DNA from: Palsa-506 sp963786975
Lineage (GTDB): Bacteria > Actinomycetota > Actinomycetes > Streptosporangiales > Streptosporangiaceae
Direction of reading: 5' to 3'
DNA length: 64,000 bases
Assembly: GCA_963786975.1 (NCBI GenBank)
Contig: CAWBBE010000004.1
Location: 248,001 to 312,000 of the forward strand
The notes below the pieces were generated by a model. That model made no database searches. It saw only the letters and a program-made list of their open reading frames with translations, and was not told the DNA's origin. Both the position numbers and the translations under genes were made by a program. Shown piece after piece: positions 41,204 to 49,149 of the stretch (positions are counted from its first letter, which is position 1; the number at the start of each line of letters is the position of its first letter).

Positions 41204-42814
41204 ATGGAAGACCCCGTTAAAAATCTGAATGCCGCCGCCGGGCCGGAGACTGACCTGGCGTCGCGGTGGCTGGGCGGCAGCGTGCTCGCGGCCAGCGACG
41301 AGTCGTTCGGGGAGAAGGAAAACCTGCTGAACCCGGCGCCGGCCGCGTTCGAGCCGGGGCATTACGGGCCCCGCGGTGAGATCGTCGACGGCTGGGAGAC
41401 CAGGCGGCGGCGCGCGCCCGGGCACGACTGGGCGATCATCCGCCTCGGCGCGCCGGGGGTGATCACCTCGGCGGAGATCGACACCAGCTTCTTCACCGGG
41501 AACCATCCCGAGTCCTGCCTGGTCGAGGCCGGCGGCTGGGAGGGATACCCGGGTCCGGCCGAGCTAGCCGCGTCCGCCGCCGGCTGGGTGCCGATCGCGC
41601 CCCGGTCGGCGCTGGCCGCCGATACCCGCAATGTGCTCCCGGTGCGTGATCGCCATCGGTACACGCACCTGCGGCTGTCGGTATTCCCGGACGGTGGCGT
41701 GGCCCGGCTGCGGGCGTGCGGCCATGTCGTGCCCGACCCCCGCGAGCTCGACGGGCTGACGATTGACCTGGCCAGCCAGCGGCACGGCGGCGCGGTACTG
41801 GCCAGCAGCGACGACTTCTACACCTCGGCGGGGCTGCTGATCCGGCCGGACACGGCGCGGTCGATGGGCGAGGGCTGGGAAACCCGGCGGCGGCGGGACG
41901 GCGGGCACGACTTCGCGGTGCTCCGGCTGGCGTTCGGCGGCCAGGTCAGCCAGCTGATAGTGGACACCGCGCATTTCAGGTACAACGCGTCCGCGGAGAT
42001 CGCGGTGCATGCCTATGCCGGGCCCGGGCCGGCTCCGGCGGCGGACTCCGCGGCCTGGAAGCCGCTGCTCGGCCGGACCAGGCTGCAGCCGGACACCCGG
42101 CATGTGCTGGCCGTCCCGCCGCCGGCCGACGGCCAGCCGGTCACGTCGATCCGGCTGGACGCGTTCCCGGACGGCGGCATCTCCCGGCTGCGGGTGATCG
42201 GCCGGATCAGCCCGGCAGCCCGCCTCGACGCCGGGTACCGGTGGTTCAACTCGCTGCCCGCCAGCCAGGCCGGGGAATGCCTTTCCGCCGCCGGGCTGCC
42301 GGATGACCTGGCCTCATCGGTGCCAGGCCTGCGGCCGCTCGGCACAGGCTGGGCCGATGAGCTGCGCCGCGGCGCGGGCTCGCTGGACAGCGCCGGGGCA
42401 CTCGGCGGGGCGGGCCCAGGCGGCGCGACACTGGCCGGGGCGATTGGCGTGATCGCCGCGATGCTGGCCGGCCCCGGCCGGCCGGCCCGCCGTAAGAAGA
42501 TCATTCCGGGTTCGCGGACGGACGGGCCGAGTACGGCTGCTCAGGCCAGAACGGCCATTCCTCGAAGGCGACGCATCGTCCGTCCGGCGCGAACCGGACG
42601 ATCCACAGATCGCGGTACTCCTGCTGCACCGGATCCCCGTACCAGACCTCGACCCGCAGCACGGCGACGTCGCCATCGGCCGCGACCAGCTCGCATTCCA
42701 TCCGGAACACCTCGTCCGGCCCGGCGCGTTCGGCCTCCCACCGGCGCCCGATCGCCGGGAGCCCGGCCACCGGCTCTTCATAGGGTGCCGTCCGGTAGGT
42801 CGCGTCTGGCGTGA
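41204..42814 (+). CDS. alc: allantoicase, reading frame runs 310 bases into an opposing gene
   Basis: ATG 41204 follows GAGGAG. Hydrolyses allantoate to ureidoglycolate and urea. The protein has the two-fold repeat of the family: GSVLAASDESFGEKENLLNP, VDGWETRRRRAPGHDWAIIR, IDTSFFTGNHPESCLVEAGG in the first half, and AVLASSDDFYTSAGLLIRPD, GWETRRRRDGGHDFAVLRL, VDTAHFRYNASAEIAVHAYA in the second. The family ends near residue 345-370 (RLRVIGRISPAARL). Here the frame stays open to residue 536, and the last 105 residues lie antisense to the SnoaL gene at 42501-42899 and look like non-coding translation. A lost stop or a frameshift after about 42240 is likely. Confidence 0.85.
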   Translation: MEDPVKNLNAAAGPETDLASRWLGGSVLAASDESFGEKENLLNPAPAAFEPGHYGPRGEIVDGWETRRRRAPGHDWAIIRLGAPGVITSAEIDTSFFTGNHPESCLVEAGGWEGYPGPAELAASAAGWVPIAPRSALAADTRNVLPVRDRHRYTHLRLSVFPDGGVARLRACGHVVPDPRELDGLTIDLASQRHGGAVLASSDDFYTSAGLLIRPDTARSMGEGWETRRRRDGGHDFAVLRLAFGGQVSQLIVDTAHFRYNASAEIAVHAYAGPGPAPAADSAAWKPLLGRTRLQPDTRHVLAVPPPADGQPVTSIRLDAFPDGGISRLRVIGRISPAARLDAGYRWFNSLPASQAGECLSAAGLPDDLASSVPGLRPLGTGWADELRRGAGSLDSAGALGGAGPGGATLAGAIGVIAAMLAGPGRPARRKKIIPGSRTDGPSTAAQARTAIPRRRRIVRPARTGRSTDRGTPAAPDPRTRPRPAARRRRHRPRPARIPSGTPRPARRVRPPTGARSPGARPPALHRVPSGRSRLA

Positions 42815-42899
42815 AGAGGCCGGCCAGCGCGTCCGTTCCTGGCGTGCGCCAGGCGCGCTCATACGCGGCAACCCAGCTCATGACCTGATCCGCGTCCAT
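42501..42899 (-). CDS. SnoaL-like (NTF2-fold) protein
   Basis: 132 residues from ATG 42899. NTF2-fold pattern: VMSWVAAYERAWRTPGTDAL, LAGLFTPDATYRTAPYEEPV, AGLPAIGRRWEAERAGPDEV and RDLWIVRFAPDGRCVAFEEW. Small SnoaL-like proteins may be isomerases, hydrolases or ligand binders; nothing here fixes which. Codon use is normal coding for this strand, which supports it over the opposing extension of allantoicase. Convergent with the allantoin operon. Confidence 0.88.
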   Translation of the reverse strand: MDADQVMSWVAAYERAWRTPGTDALAGLFTPDATYRTAPYEEPVAGLPAIGRRWEAERAGPDEVFRMECELVAADGDVAVLRVEVWYGDPVQQEYRDLWIVRFAPDGRCVAFEEWPFWPEQPYSARPSANPE

Positions 42900-43228
42900 G
42901 CCCGGCTACCTTACGAGCCGCCGCCGGCCGCGGACAAGTTCCGCTTCCCGGCCAGCTGCGGCCGCCAGTCGTGGTAAGCGGGCAGGTCAGCGTCTTGATA
43001 GCGACCGAACTGGCGATAATCAGAGCAGCCGGCCGCTGGATGGTGTTTGATGAGGCTGGTTGCAGCCGGAAGACTTTTTTTCGTGCACACGTGACAACGT
43101 CTGCCGCATCGGCAGCGGGCTACCGGGAACAACGGCAGGCCGGCCTTCAGTTAAAGTGGCACGTTGCCGCGGGCAACCCGGGATCCTCATCCGTGGAACC
43201 CGGAGATCATTCAAGTAGGAGAGAGTAC

Positions 43229-43432
43229 ATGCCTCAGGGCACCGTGAAGTGGTTCAATGCCGACAAGGGCTATGGTTTCATCGCCCCCGACGATGGCACC
43301 GCTGACGTCTTTGTTCACCACTCCGCGATCCAGGCTGACGGTTTCCGCAGTCTTCAGGAGAACCAGCGCGTCGAGTTCACCGCCGGCCAGGGCGCGAAGG
43401 GCCCGCAGGCTGAGCAGGTCCGCCCGCTCTGA
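43229..43432 (+). CDS. cspA: cold-shock protein
   Basis: 67 residues. ATG 43229 follows AGGAGAGAG. The OB-fold with RNA-binding motifs GTVKWFNADKGYGFIAPDDG (RNP1) and ADVFVHHSAIQ (RNP2) is complete and typical. It acts as an RNA chaperone in the cytosol. The 330 bases upstream hold no gene but include a T-run and a small hairpin near 43160, fitting the long regulated leader usual for csp genes. Two very strong hairpins follow the stop. Confidence 0.95.
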   Translation: MPQGTVKWFNADKGYGFIAPDDGTADVFVHHSAIQADGFRSLQENQRVEFTAGQGAKGPQAEQVRPL

Positions 43433-43451
43433 TCTACCCGGCCGCACAAGA

Positions 43452-43480
43452 ATGGCGGCCCGCCCCGTGCGGGCCGCCAT
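43452..43480 (+). terminator. terminator of cspA
   Basis: Perfect 12-bp stem (43452-43463 with 43469-43480) around CCCGT, 19 bases after the cspA stop. It is the first of two stacked hairpins. Confidence 0.85.
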
Positions 43481-43483
43481 AAC

Positions 43484-43520
43484 CGAGCGCGGGTGACCCG
43501 GGCCGGGTCACCCGCGCTCG
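43484..43520. terminator. second stacked hairpin between cspA and the convergent CGNR remnant
   Basis: Perfect 17-bp stem (43484-43500 with 43504-43520) with a GGC centre, three bases beyond the first hairpin. The pair probably blocks transcription from both sides; this one may serve the minus-strand gene ending at 43558. Confidence 0.75.
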
Positions 43521-43557
43521 GCAATCTGCCCGCGCTGGCCAGCCGCTCGGTCAGCTG

Positions 43558-43939
43558 TTACCGGCCGCGGGCGGGTAAGGCCCTGGCCTTGGCCCGGTTG
43601 CCGCATGCGGCCATCGGGCACCAGGAGCGTGACTTGTTCCGGGAATGGTCGTAGTAAGCCCACCGGCAATCGGGATCGCGGCTTATCTTCAGCCGTTCCC
43701 GGGTGCCGTTGACCACCGCCTCCGCTACCGCCCCTAGCCGCGAGGCGAACACGGTGTCGGCGGTGCCCCTGCTGACCGGCATCAGGCCGGCCGGCCACCG
43801 TCCAGGTCCAGGACGAGCGGCAGCCGCCGGCCGAGCCGCGCTCGGGCCGACTGGCCGGGCGCGGCGATTCCGCGAAAGTCCGGTGGCCGGGCATGCACCC
43901 CGGACGCCATCGCGGCAAGCTGCGGCGATCAGCCATCAT
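43558..43939 (-). pseudogene. CGNR zinc-finger regulator, N-terminus lost and frameshifted
   Basis: The C-terminal finger domain is intact: RLGAVAEAVVNGTRERLKIS, DPDCRWAYYDHSRNKSRSWC, CPMAACGNRAKARALP, with the stop at 43558. Upstream, the frame changes near 43795; a different frame carries RGIAAPGQSARARLGRRLPL and VLDLDG, which reads like the middle of the protein. The ABATE N-terminal half is absent. A short product from ATG 43782 (74 residues) would contain only the finger. Compare the intact relative at 16237. Confidence 0.6.
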
Positions 43940-43955
43940 GTCCGTAATTGTTCTA

Positions 43956-43982
43956 TTCGCAAGGTTTATACCGCATTGCGAA
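43956..43982. promoter_or_regulatory. inverted repeat in an AT-rich intergenic patch
   Basis: TTCGCAA (43956-43962) and TTGCGAA (43976-43982) flank 13 bases. The 290-base stretch 43940-44232 is strikingly AT-rich for this genome, with several TATA-like runs, and holds no gene. It precedes the 44233 gene and may be its promoter region or imported DNA. Confidence 0.4.
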
Positions 43983-44232
43983 AATAGTTACGGCACATGG
44001 TTATAAATCTACAGCAGCTACCTATAGCAGGCTATTACCACAGCTTTTCTTACATTCACCCTCCGTCGGCTTTAATATGCCCGGCAGCTCCCGTGAAATT
44101 GCACGCAAGGGACCTCGGCCGTGCTATATATCCGTCGTATCGCTGCTGCCCCGTATTGCGAGGAGGGGGCATTGTGTCGGCAAAAGCGACTGCTGCGGGT
44201 GCTGGAACTGCCAGGCTGCGAGCTGAGGCAGC

Positions 44233-46527
44233 GTGACCAGCATGCCGCCTGGCGCCGCACGGCAGGCCAGGCACCGCGCCCCGCCGCGGCGGAGCCGGCC
44301 GGACGGCATTCCCGGTCAGCTGACCGGTCCCGCATTGCGGGTGCTGATCGGCGCCTCTGTCTACCGCGAGCCTGCCGGGCGCAATGCGTTGCTGTTCCAG
44401 ATCGGCCAGCCGGACGCGGCCGGGGTAGCTGTCCCCGTTGAGCCTGCCACATTCCTGCCTGCCCAGGTGCCGCCCGCCCCGGCTGCGCATGGCATGACGG
44501 GGACCAGCCAAGGTGCGGCCGAGGGCTCCGGTGCGGCCGAGGGCTCCGGTGCGGCCGAGGGCTCCGGTGCGGCCGAGGGCTCCGGTGCGGCCGAGGGCTC
44601 CGGTGCGGCCGAGGGCTCCGGTGCGCCTGGGTCAGGTGTGGCTGAAGGCCCCGTCCCGCCTTTCCACGCCCCGGCCGGCCTGGCCGGCCTGATCTCCGAG
44701 TGCGAGCAGGCCGGGATGCTGGAGGCGCACCGGCTCGTCGCCGGAACCGGGCCAGCGGGCATAGACGTCGCGGCCGTCTTCGTCGACCGGCAGATCGCCG
44801 GCGCGCTGCATCGCGACCTGGCCGCCGCGCGCAGAAGCGACGAGATCATCAGCGCGCACCGCCGCGCTGCGGAGTACTGGCAATGGCGGGCCACCGCCTG
44901 GCCACAGGACCGGCAAGCGGATCTGCACGACCTGCTGGAAGCCCGCTATCACTTACGCGAAGCGGGCGATAACGCCCGGGCCGGGGTCATCACCGAGATG
45001 GTGTGCGCGCAACTGCACGCCTGGGGCGAGCTTGATCACGAGGCTGCCCTGGTCCAGGAGACACTCGCCTGGCTGCCGCCGGACTCGCCACTGCGGGCCG
45101 GGTGGATTCATGAGATCGGCAAGATCGCTCAGACCAGGGGAAACCTGATCGAGGCGGAATTCCGCTACCAGCAGTCGCTGGAGATGTTCGCTGATGCCGG
45201 GGATACCGAAGCGGCATCCCGCAGTCAGCACCGGCTGGGCATCCTGGCCCAGGCGAGGGGCGACTATGCCGAGGCGGAGCGCTGCTACCAGCGGTCTCGT
45301 GACCTGACCGGGAAGCACGCGCCTGCCGATCCCGGCCCGGCCCGGGATGCCGGCCCGACTGGCGACGCCACGCTGCCGGCGGATGCCGCACGGTCGGACT
45401 CCGAATGGCTGGATGCCGCACGGTCGGACTCCGAATGGCTGGATGCCGCACGGTCGGACTCCGAATGGCTGGATGTTGCTGCCTCCGGCTATGCGCGGCC
45501 AGGCACGGGACTGCCGGGTGACGGCGTTTCCGGCAGCAGACGGCCACGCATCGGCCTGCTGAGCCTGCTGAGTTCCGTGCTGGCCATCGCCACCGGGCTG
45601 GTGGGATTATCCGCGGCGGGCATCATCCGGATGCCGCCGCAGAACGCCCGCGGCGCGCCTGCCCGCGCCGCCTCAGGCCACCCTGCCGCCGCTGCGGTGG
45701 TCCGGCGCCAGGCCGCCGAATGGCTGGCCGGCCAGGTCAGCCGGAGCGCGATCGTGTCCTGCGATCCGGCGATGTGCAACGCGCTGCGTGCCGCGGGCAT
45801 GCCGGCCGCGAACCTGCTCACGCTGGGGCCGTCGGCCGAGGATCCGCTCGGATCTGACGTGGTGGTAGCGACAGCGGCCCTGCGTAGCTTGTTCGGCAGC
45901 CGCCTGGCCAGCGTGTATGCGCCGGCCGTGGTGGCTGCCTTCGGCCTCGGCAAGACCCGCATCCAGATCCGGGTCGTCGCGCCCGACGGCACGGTCGCCT
46001 ACCGGAATGCCCTGCGCACCGACCTGCTGGCCCGCAAGGCGGCCGGCGCTCAGCTGGTGCGTAACAAGGAGATCCTGGTCAGCCGCGCCGCCAGGAACCA
46101 GCTGGCCGCCGGGCAGGTGGACGCCAGGCTGCTGACCACGCTCGCCGCCGTGGCCCACCAGCACGCGCTGCGCATCATCAGCTTCAGCGACTCGGGGCCG
46201 GGCGCCGCCCCCGGAACGCCGCTCCGGTTGGCCGAGATCTCGCCGCGGCGCGGCGCCCTTAGTGCTGCGGCCGGCCATGGCTCCGGCCGTGGCGGCACCG
46301 GCGCCAGCGGTAGTCGGCTTGCTGGCAGTCGCCCGGCTAGTCCGGCAGACACCAGGTTCGTCCGCTCCGTGCTGGCTTTCCTGCGCGCGCAGCGGCCGCC
46401 TTACCTGGCCGCGACTCTGCGCGCCGTCACGGCCGGCGGCCAGCCCGCGGTGCAGATCGGCTTTGCCGGCCCGAGTCCGCTCGGGCTGCTCAGCGCCGGC
46501 GGCGCCAGCACCGATGCCAGTCCCTAA
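44233..46527 (+). CDS. TPR protein with one membrane helix and an extracytoplasmic domain
   Basis: 764 residues from GTG 44233, after GAGG. Residues 35-60 (LRVLIGASVYREPAGRNALL) and the block AHRRAAEYWQWRATAWPQDR, ADLHDLLEARYHLREAGD, then TPR units (IAQTRGNLIEAEFRYQQSLE, ILAQARGDYAEAERCYQRS) match the part that follows the NTPase domain in actinobacterial STAND proteins, but the NTPase is missing. A single helix near 440-460 (LLSLLSSVLAIATGLVGLSA) leads to an ectodomain with AIVSCDPAMCNALRAAGMPA, LLTLGPSAEDPLGSDVVVAT and SRLASVYAPAVVAAFGLG. Two repeat tracts interrupt it. It heads a cluster with DUF4397 and sortase genes, so surface sensing or assembly is likely. Confidence 0.8.
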   Translation: MTSMPPGAARQARHRAPPRRSRPDGIPGQLTGPALRVLIGASVYREPAGRNALLFQIGQPDAAGVAVPVEPATFLPAQVPPAPAAHGMTGTSQGAAEGSGAAEGSGAAEGSGAAEGSGAAEGSGAAEGSGAPGSGVAEGPVPPFHAPAGLAGLISECEQAGMLEAHRLVAGTGPAGIDVAAVFVDRQIAGALHRDLAAARRSDEIISAHRRAAEYWQWRATAWPQDRQADLHDLLEARYHLREAGDNARAGVITEMVCAQLHAWGELDHEAALVQETLAWLPPDSPLRAGWIHEIGKIAQTRGNLIEAEFRYQQSLEMFADAGDTEAASRSQHRLGILAQARGDYAEAERCYQRSRDLTGKHAPADPGPARDAGPTGDATLPADAARSDSEWLDAARSDSEWLDAARSDSEWLDVAASGYARPGTGLPGDGVSGSRRPRIGLLSLLSSVLAIATGLVGLSAAGIIRMPPQNARGAPARAASGHPAAAAVVRRQAAEWLAGQVSRSAIVSCDPAMCNALRAAGMPAANLLTLGPSAEDPLGSDVVVATAALRSLFGSRLASVYAPAVVAAFGLGKTRIQIRVVAPDGTVAYRNALRTDLLARKAAGAQLVRNKEILVSRAARNQLAAGQVDARLLTTLAAVAHQHALRIISFSDSGPGAAPGTPLRLAEISPRRGALSAAAGHGSGRGGTGASGSRLAGSRPASPADTRFVRSVLAFLRAQRPPYLAATLRAVTAGGQPAVQIGFAGPSPLGLLSAGGASTDASP
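44512..44619. repeat. six identical 18-bp in-frame repeats
   Basis: Six exact copies of an 18-base unit encode GAAEGS repeats between the N-terminal STAND-like segment and the TPR part of the 44233 protein. Perfect identity points to very recent expansion and to length variation between strains. Confidence 0.9.
45382..45471. repeat. three identical 30-bp in-frame repeats
   Basis: Units at 45382-45411, 45412-45441 and 45442-45471 are exact copies encoding DAARSDSEWL. They lie just before the membrane helix of the 44233 protein, lengthening the cytoplasmic linker with acidic, Trp-containing segments. Confidence 0.9.
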
Positions 46528-46599
46528 CCGGGCCGATTACCCGGGCCAGCGTCAGCGCCAGCCCAGGACAGAGGAAGACAAGGAAAGGAAAGAGGATCT

Positions 46600-47640
46600 A
46601 TGACAATGCCCTTAAGGTCCCGGCTGGCGAGGACGCTCGCCGCGCCCGGCCTCGCTCTCGGCCTGTTCTGCTGTACCGTTCCGGCAGCGTCCGCCGCCTC
46701 CGCCGCCTCCGCCGTTACCACCGCGCCTGCCGCCCCCGCGGCCTCGGCCGTTACCGCCGGGCGCGCCGCTACCGCGGCCTCGGCCGTTACCTCCGGGCCC
46801 TCCGCCGCCTCCGCTGCCGGCGCCGCCTCCGCCAGGCCTGCGCACCATGGCATCGGCTGGCTCAGGCTGGCCCACCTGTCCCCCAACACTCCCCCGGTCG
46901 ACGTGTACCTGTACTCGTTCGGCAGCTCACACGCGATAATCGTGCTTAAGCACGTCAGCTATGGCACCGTCTCCCCGTACCAGAGCGTGCGGGCCGGCGA
47001 CTACACGGTCGCCATGCGGTCGGCCGGAGCTGCGGCCGGGTCCAAGCCGGTGCTGTCCACCAGCGTTAACGTAACCGCCGGGGACGCCTACACCGTGGCC
47101 GGGATGGGCCCGCTGTCCGGGCTGCGGCTGCAGGTGATGCGGGACCGGCTGACCACCCCGCCCGGGAAGGCGCTGGTGCGGGTCATCCAGGCGTCGCTGC
47201 AGCAGCACCGGGTGACCGTGTCCGCCGGGCGGCAGGTGCTGGCAGGCCGGGAGGGGTTCGCGCGGATCAGCTCGTATCAGGTGGTCACGCCAGGCAACTG
47301 GACGGTACATGCCGCGGGCCCGACCCAGCAGGCCTCTTCCGCGGTTACGCTCGCGGCCGGCAGCATCCACACGCTCGTCGTCCTCGATCACCCCGGTCAC
47401 CTGTCGATCACCAGCCTTGAGGACGCCGCTGGCAGCAAGGTCGCCCCGCAGGGCGCGGTCCGGACCGGGCTCGGAGGCACGGCGCCGCGGCCCGGGGCGC
47501 CGTTGCTGCCATGGCTGGCCGTGCTGACGGCCGGCCTGGCCCTGGCGCTGGCCGGAGCCGCCTTGCTGCGCAGGCCCGGCCGCCATTCCTGGCGCGCGGC
47601 CGCCGTCGTGCGACCGCCTGCGGTGACCCGAGAACGCTGA
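46600..47640 (+). CDS. DUF4397 surface protein with C-terminal membrane anchor
   Basis: 346 residues. ATG 46600 follows GGAAAGAGGAT. Signal peptide about 1-30, then an Ala/Ser/Thr-rich stretch with repeats to 85. DUF4397 domain: WLRLAHLSPNTPPVDVYLYS, VSYGTVSPYQSVRAGDYTVA, ALVRVIQASLQQHRVTVSA and TLVVLDHPGHLSITSLEDAA. The C-terminus is GAPLLPWLAVLTAGLALALA plus a basic tail, the layout of a sortase substrate, but no LPXTG is visible; GLGGTAPRPG lies where the sorting motif would be. It ends one base before the sortase gene, which suggests the sortase processes it. Confidence 0.85.
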   Translation: MTMPLRSRLARTLAAPGLALGLFCCTVPAASAASAASAVTTAPAAPAASAVTAGRAATAASAVTSGPSAASAAGAASARPAHHGIGWLRLAHLSPNTPPVDVYLYSFGSSHAIIVLKHVSYGTVSPYQSVRAGDYTVAMRSAGAAAGSKPVLSTSVNVTAGDAYTVAGMGPLSGLRLQVMRDRLTTPPGKALVRVIQASLQQHRVTVSAGRQVLAGREGFARISSYQVVTPGNWTVHAAGPTQQASSAVTLAAGSIHTLVVLDHPGHLSITSLEDAAGSKVAPQGAVRTGLGGTAPRPGAPLLPWLAVLTAGLALALAGAALLRRPGRHSWRAAAVVRPPAVTRER

Positions 47641-47641
47641 A

Positions 47642-48412
47642 ATGGGCAGAGTCCGTGGCCGGCCGGCCGCAGCGGCGGCGCTCGCCTGCGGCCTGCTCGC
47701 GGCCGGCACCGGTGCGGCCGGCCTGCTCGAGGCTGGCCACACCGGGCGCGGGCCGCTGCTGCCGGGACGGCCGACCGCGATACCGGCGCCGGCCGGCCGC
47801 GTTGCCGCTCCGGCGCAGGCAAGCACCCCGGCGCGGACGGATAGCCGGGCACGGGCATCGGCGAGGCGCGCGGCCGCCCGGCCGGTGGCGCTCGTCATCC
47901 CGGCCATCGGCCTGCGCACCCGGCTGATCAGGCTCGGTATCACCCGGTCCGGCGGGCTGCAGGTACCTTCGAGCACCGCGGTGGCGGGCTGGTACACCGG
48001 CAGCCCGCCGCCCGGGGCCATCGGCCCGGCGGTCATCGCCGGCCATATCGACTCCTACCGCGGTCCCGGCGTGTTCTTCCGGCTCCGCCAGCTGCGCCCG
48101 CGGGACCGGGTATACGTGCGGCGCGCCGACGGAACCCTCGCCGTCTTCAAGGTGATCTCGATTCGCGCCTACCCGAAAGCCCATTTCCCGACGGCCGCGG
48201 TTTACGGGCCGGTTCCCGGCGCGCAGCTGCGCCTGATCACCTGCGGCGGCGCCTTCGACCAGACCCTGCGCTCGTACCTGAGCAACGTCGTCGTGTCCGC
48301 CGTCACGGCCGGCCGGCGCCGCGGCGCCGCGGCCGGCCGGGGCGCCCGGCACCGCCGGGCCACGGGCGCTGCCCGGCAGCCCGAAGCTGGCCGCCGACCG
48401 GTCTCACCCTAA
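47642..48412 (+). CDS. class F sortase
   Basis: 256 residues from ATG 47642, directly after the DUF4397 gene. An N-terminal membrane anchor (about 8-30) and a Pro/Ala/Arg linker precede the sortase barrel: VALVIPAIGLRTRLIRLGIT, VAGWYTGSPPPGAIGPAVIA, catalytic His in AGHIDSYRGPGVFF near 134, catalytic Cys in LRLITCGGAFD near 200 and Arg in TLRSYLSNVVV near 210. A basic tail follows the barrel. It cleaves a sorting signal and attaches the protein to the wall; the neighbouring DUF4397 protein is the likely substrate. Confidence 0.92.
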   Translation: MGRVRGRPAAAAALACGLLAAGTGAAGLLEAGHTGRGPLLPGRPTAIPAPAGRVAAPAQASTPARTDSRARASARRAAARPVALVIPAIGLRTRLIRLGITRSGGLQVPSSTAVAGWYTGSPPPGAIGPAVIAGHIDSYRGPGVFFRLRQLRPRDRVYVRRADGTLAVFKVISIRAYPKAHFPTAAVYGPVPGAQLRLITCGGAFDQTLRSYLSNVVVSAVTAGRRRGAAAGRGARHRRATGAARQPEAGRRPVSP

Positions 48413-48569
48413 CCGGGCGCCGGCCGGCCTCCCCGCCCGCCGGGCGGCGACCGGCATGCCTCCTGCGCCGGCGTGTCATGACGCTCTGTTAGCGGGCTCA
48501 TCCCGCCCCGGAACGTAGGATCGTGCTGCGCCATGACATCGCCATCACATTCAGCTCAGGGGAGGCCCG

Positions 48570-48995
48570 GTGACGCAGGACACCATCGGCCCGGCCGCGC
48601 ATGCTCCGCAGGCCGAGATCTACCGTGCGGCCCGGCAGGACAAGCCGTGGGGGCACGAGCTGATCTTCGCCGCCGTGGAGGGCAAATACGTAGGCAAGAT
48701 CATTTACGTCGAGGCCGGGCACTCGCTGAGCCTGCAGTATCACCGGGAGAAGGAGGAGACGATCAGCGTGCTGTCCGGTGATGCCCTGATGCTGCACGGC
48801 CCGGCCGCCGACCAGCTGACCGAGCAGCGCTTCGGCCCGGGCGACACCATCCACCTGCCGCCTGGTGTCCTGCACCGGATCACAGCCATCACTGACGTGA
48901 CATTCGTGGAGTCATCGACCGCGGCCCGCGGCTGGCGGGAAGACGTCGTCCGGCTTGAGGATGCCTACGGGCGCTCGGGCACCAGCGCGCCCTGA
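48570..48995 (+). CDS. cupin protein, mannose-6-phosphate isomerase-like
   Basis: 141 residues from GTG 48570, preceded by AGGGGAGG. KPWGHELIFAAVEGKYVGKI is typical of sugar-phosphate isomerase/guanylyltransferase C-terminal cupins. The metal site is SLQYHREKEETISVLSGDAL (His, Glu) and the second box is GDTIHLPPGVLHRITAITD. A single-domain cupin of this kind may isomerise or bind a sugar phosphate. It stands apart from the sortase cluster by 157 bases on the same strand. Confidence 0.85.
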   Translation: MTQDTIGPAAHAPQAEIYRAARQDKPWGHELIFAAVEGKYVGKIIYVEAGHSLSLQYHREKEETISVLSGDALMLHGPAADQLTEQRFGPGDTIHLPPGVLHRITAITDVTFVESSTAARGWREDVVRLEDAYGRSGTSAP

Positions 48996-49013
48996 GCCCG
49001 GCCCGGCTCCTAC

Positions 49014-49102
49014 CCCGGGTCCCGGCTGACCCGGGTCCCGGCTGACCCGGGTCCCGGCTGACCCGGGGCCCGGCTGACCCGGGTCCTGGCTGACCCGGGG
49101 CC
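49014..49102. repeat. 16-bp tandem repeat array, five and a half copies
   Basis: Units of CCCGGGTCCCGGCTGA at 49014, 49030, 49046 (identical), 49062 and 49078 (one change each), then a partial copy to 49102. It lies between the convergent cupin and SIMPL genes. Each unit contains CCCGGG, so alternating pairings are possible in RNA; it may act as a shared terminator region. Copy number is probably variable. Confidence 0.8.
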
Positions 49103-49149
49103 GCCGGTCCCGGGCGGATCGGCCGGCCCAGGCCAGGCCCGGCGGCAGC

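Noticed and set aside
42358..42814. OHCU decarboxylase domain fused to allantoicase
   Set aside because: RWFNSLPASQAGECLSAAGL looks faintly similar to the start of that family, but nothing after it fits and the rest is antisense to a real gene.
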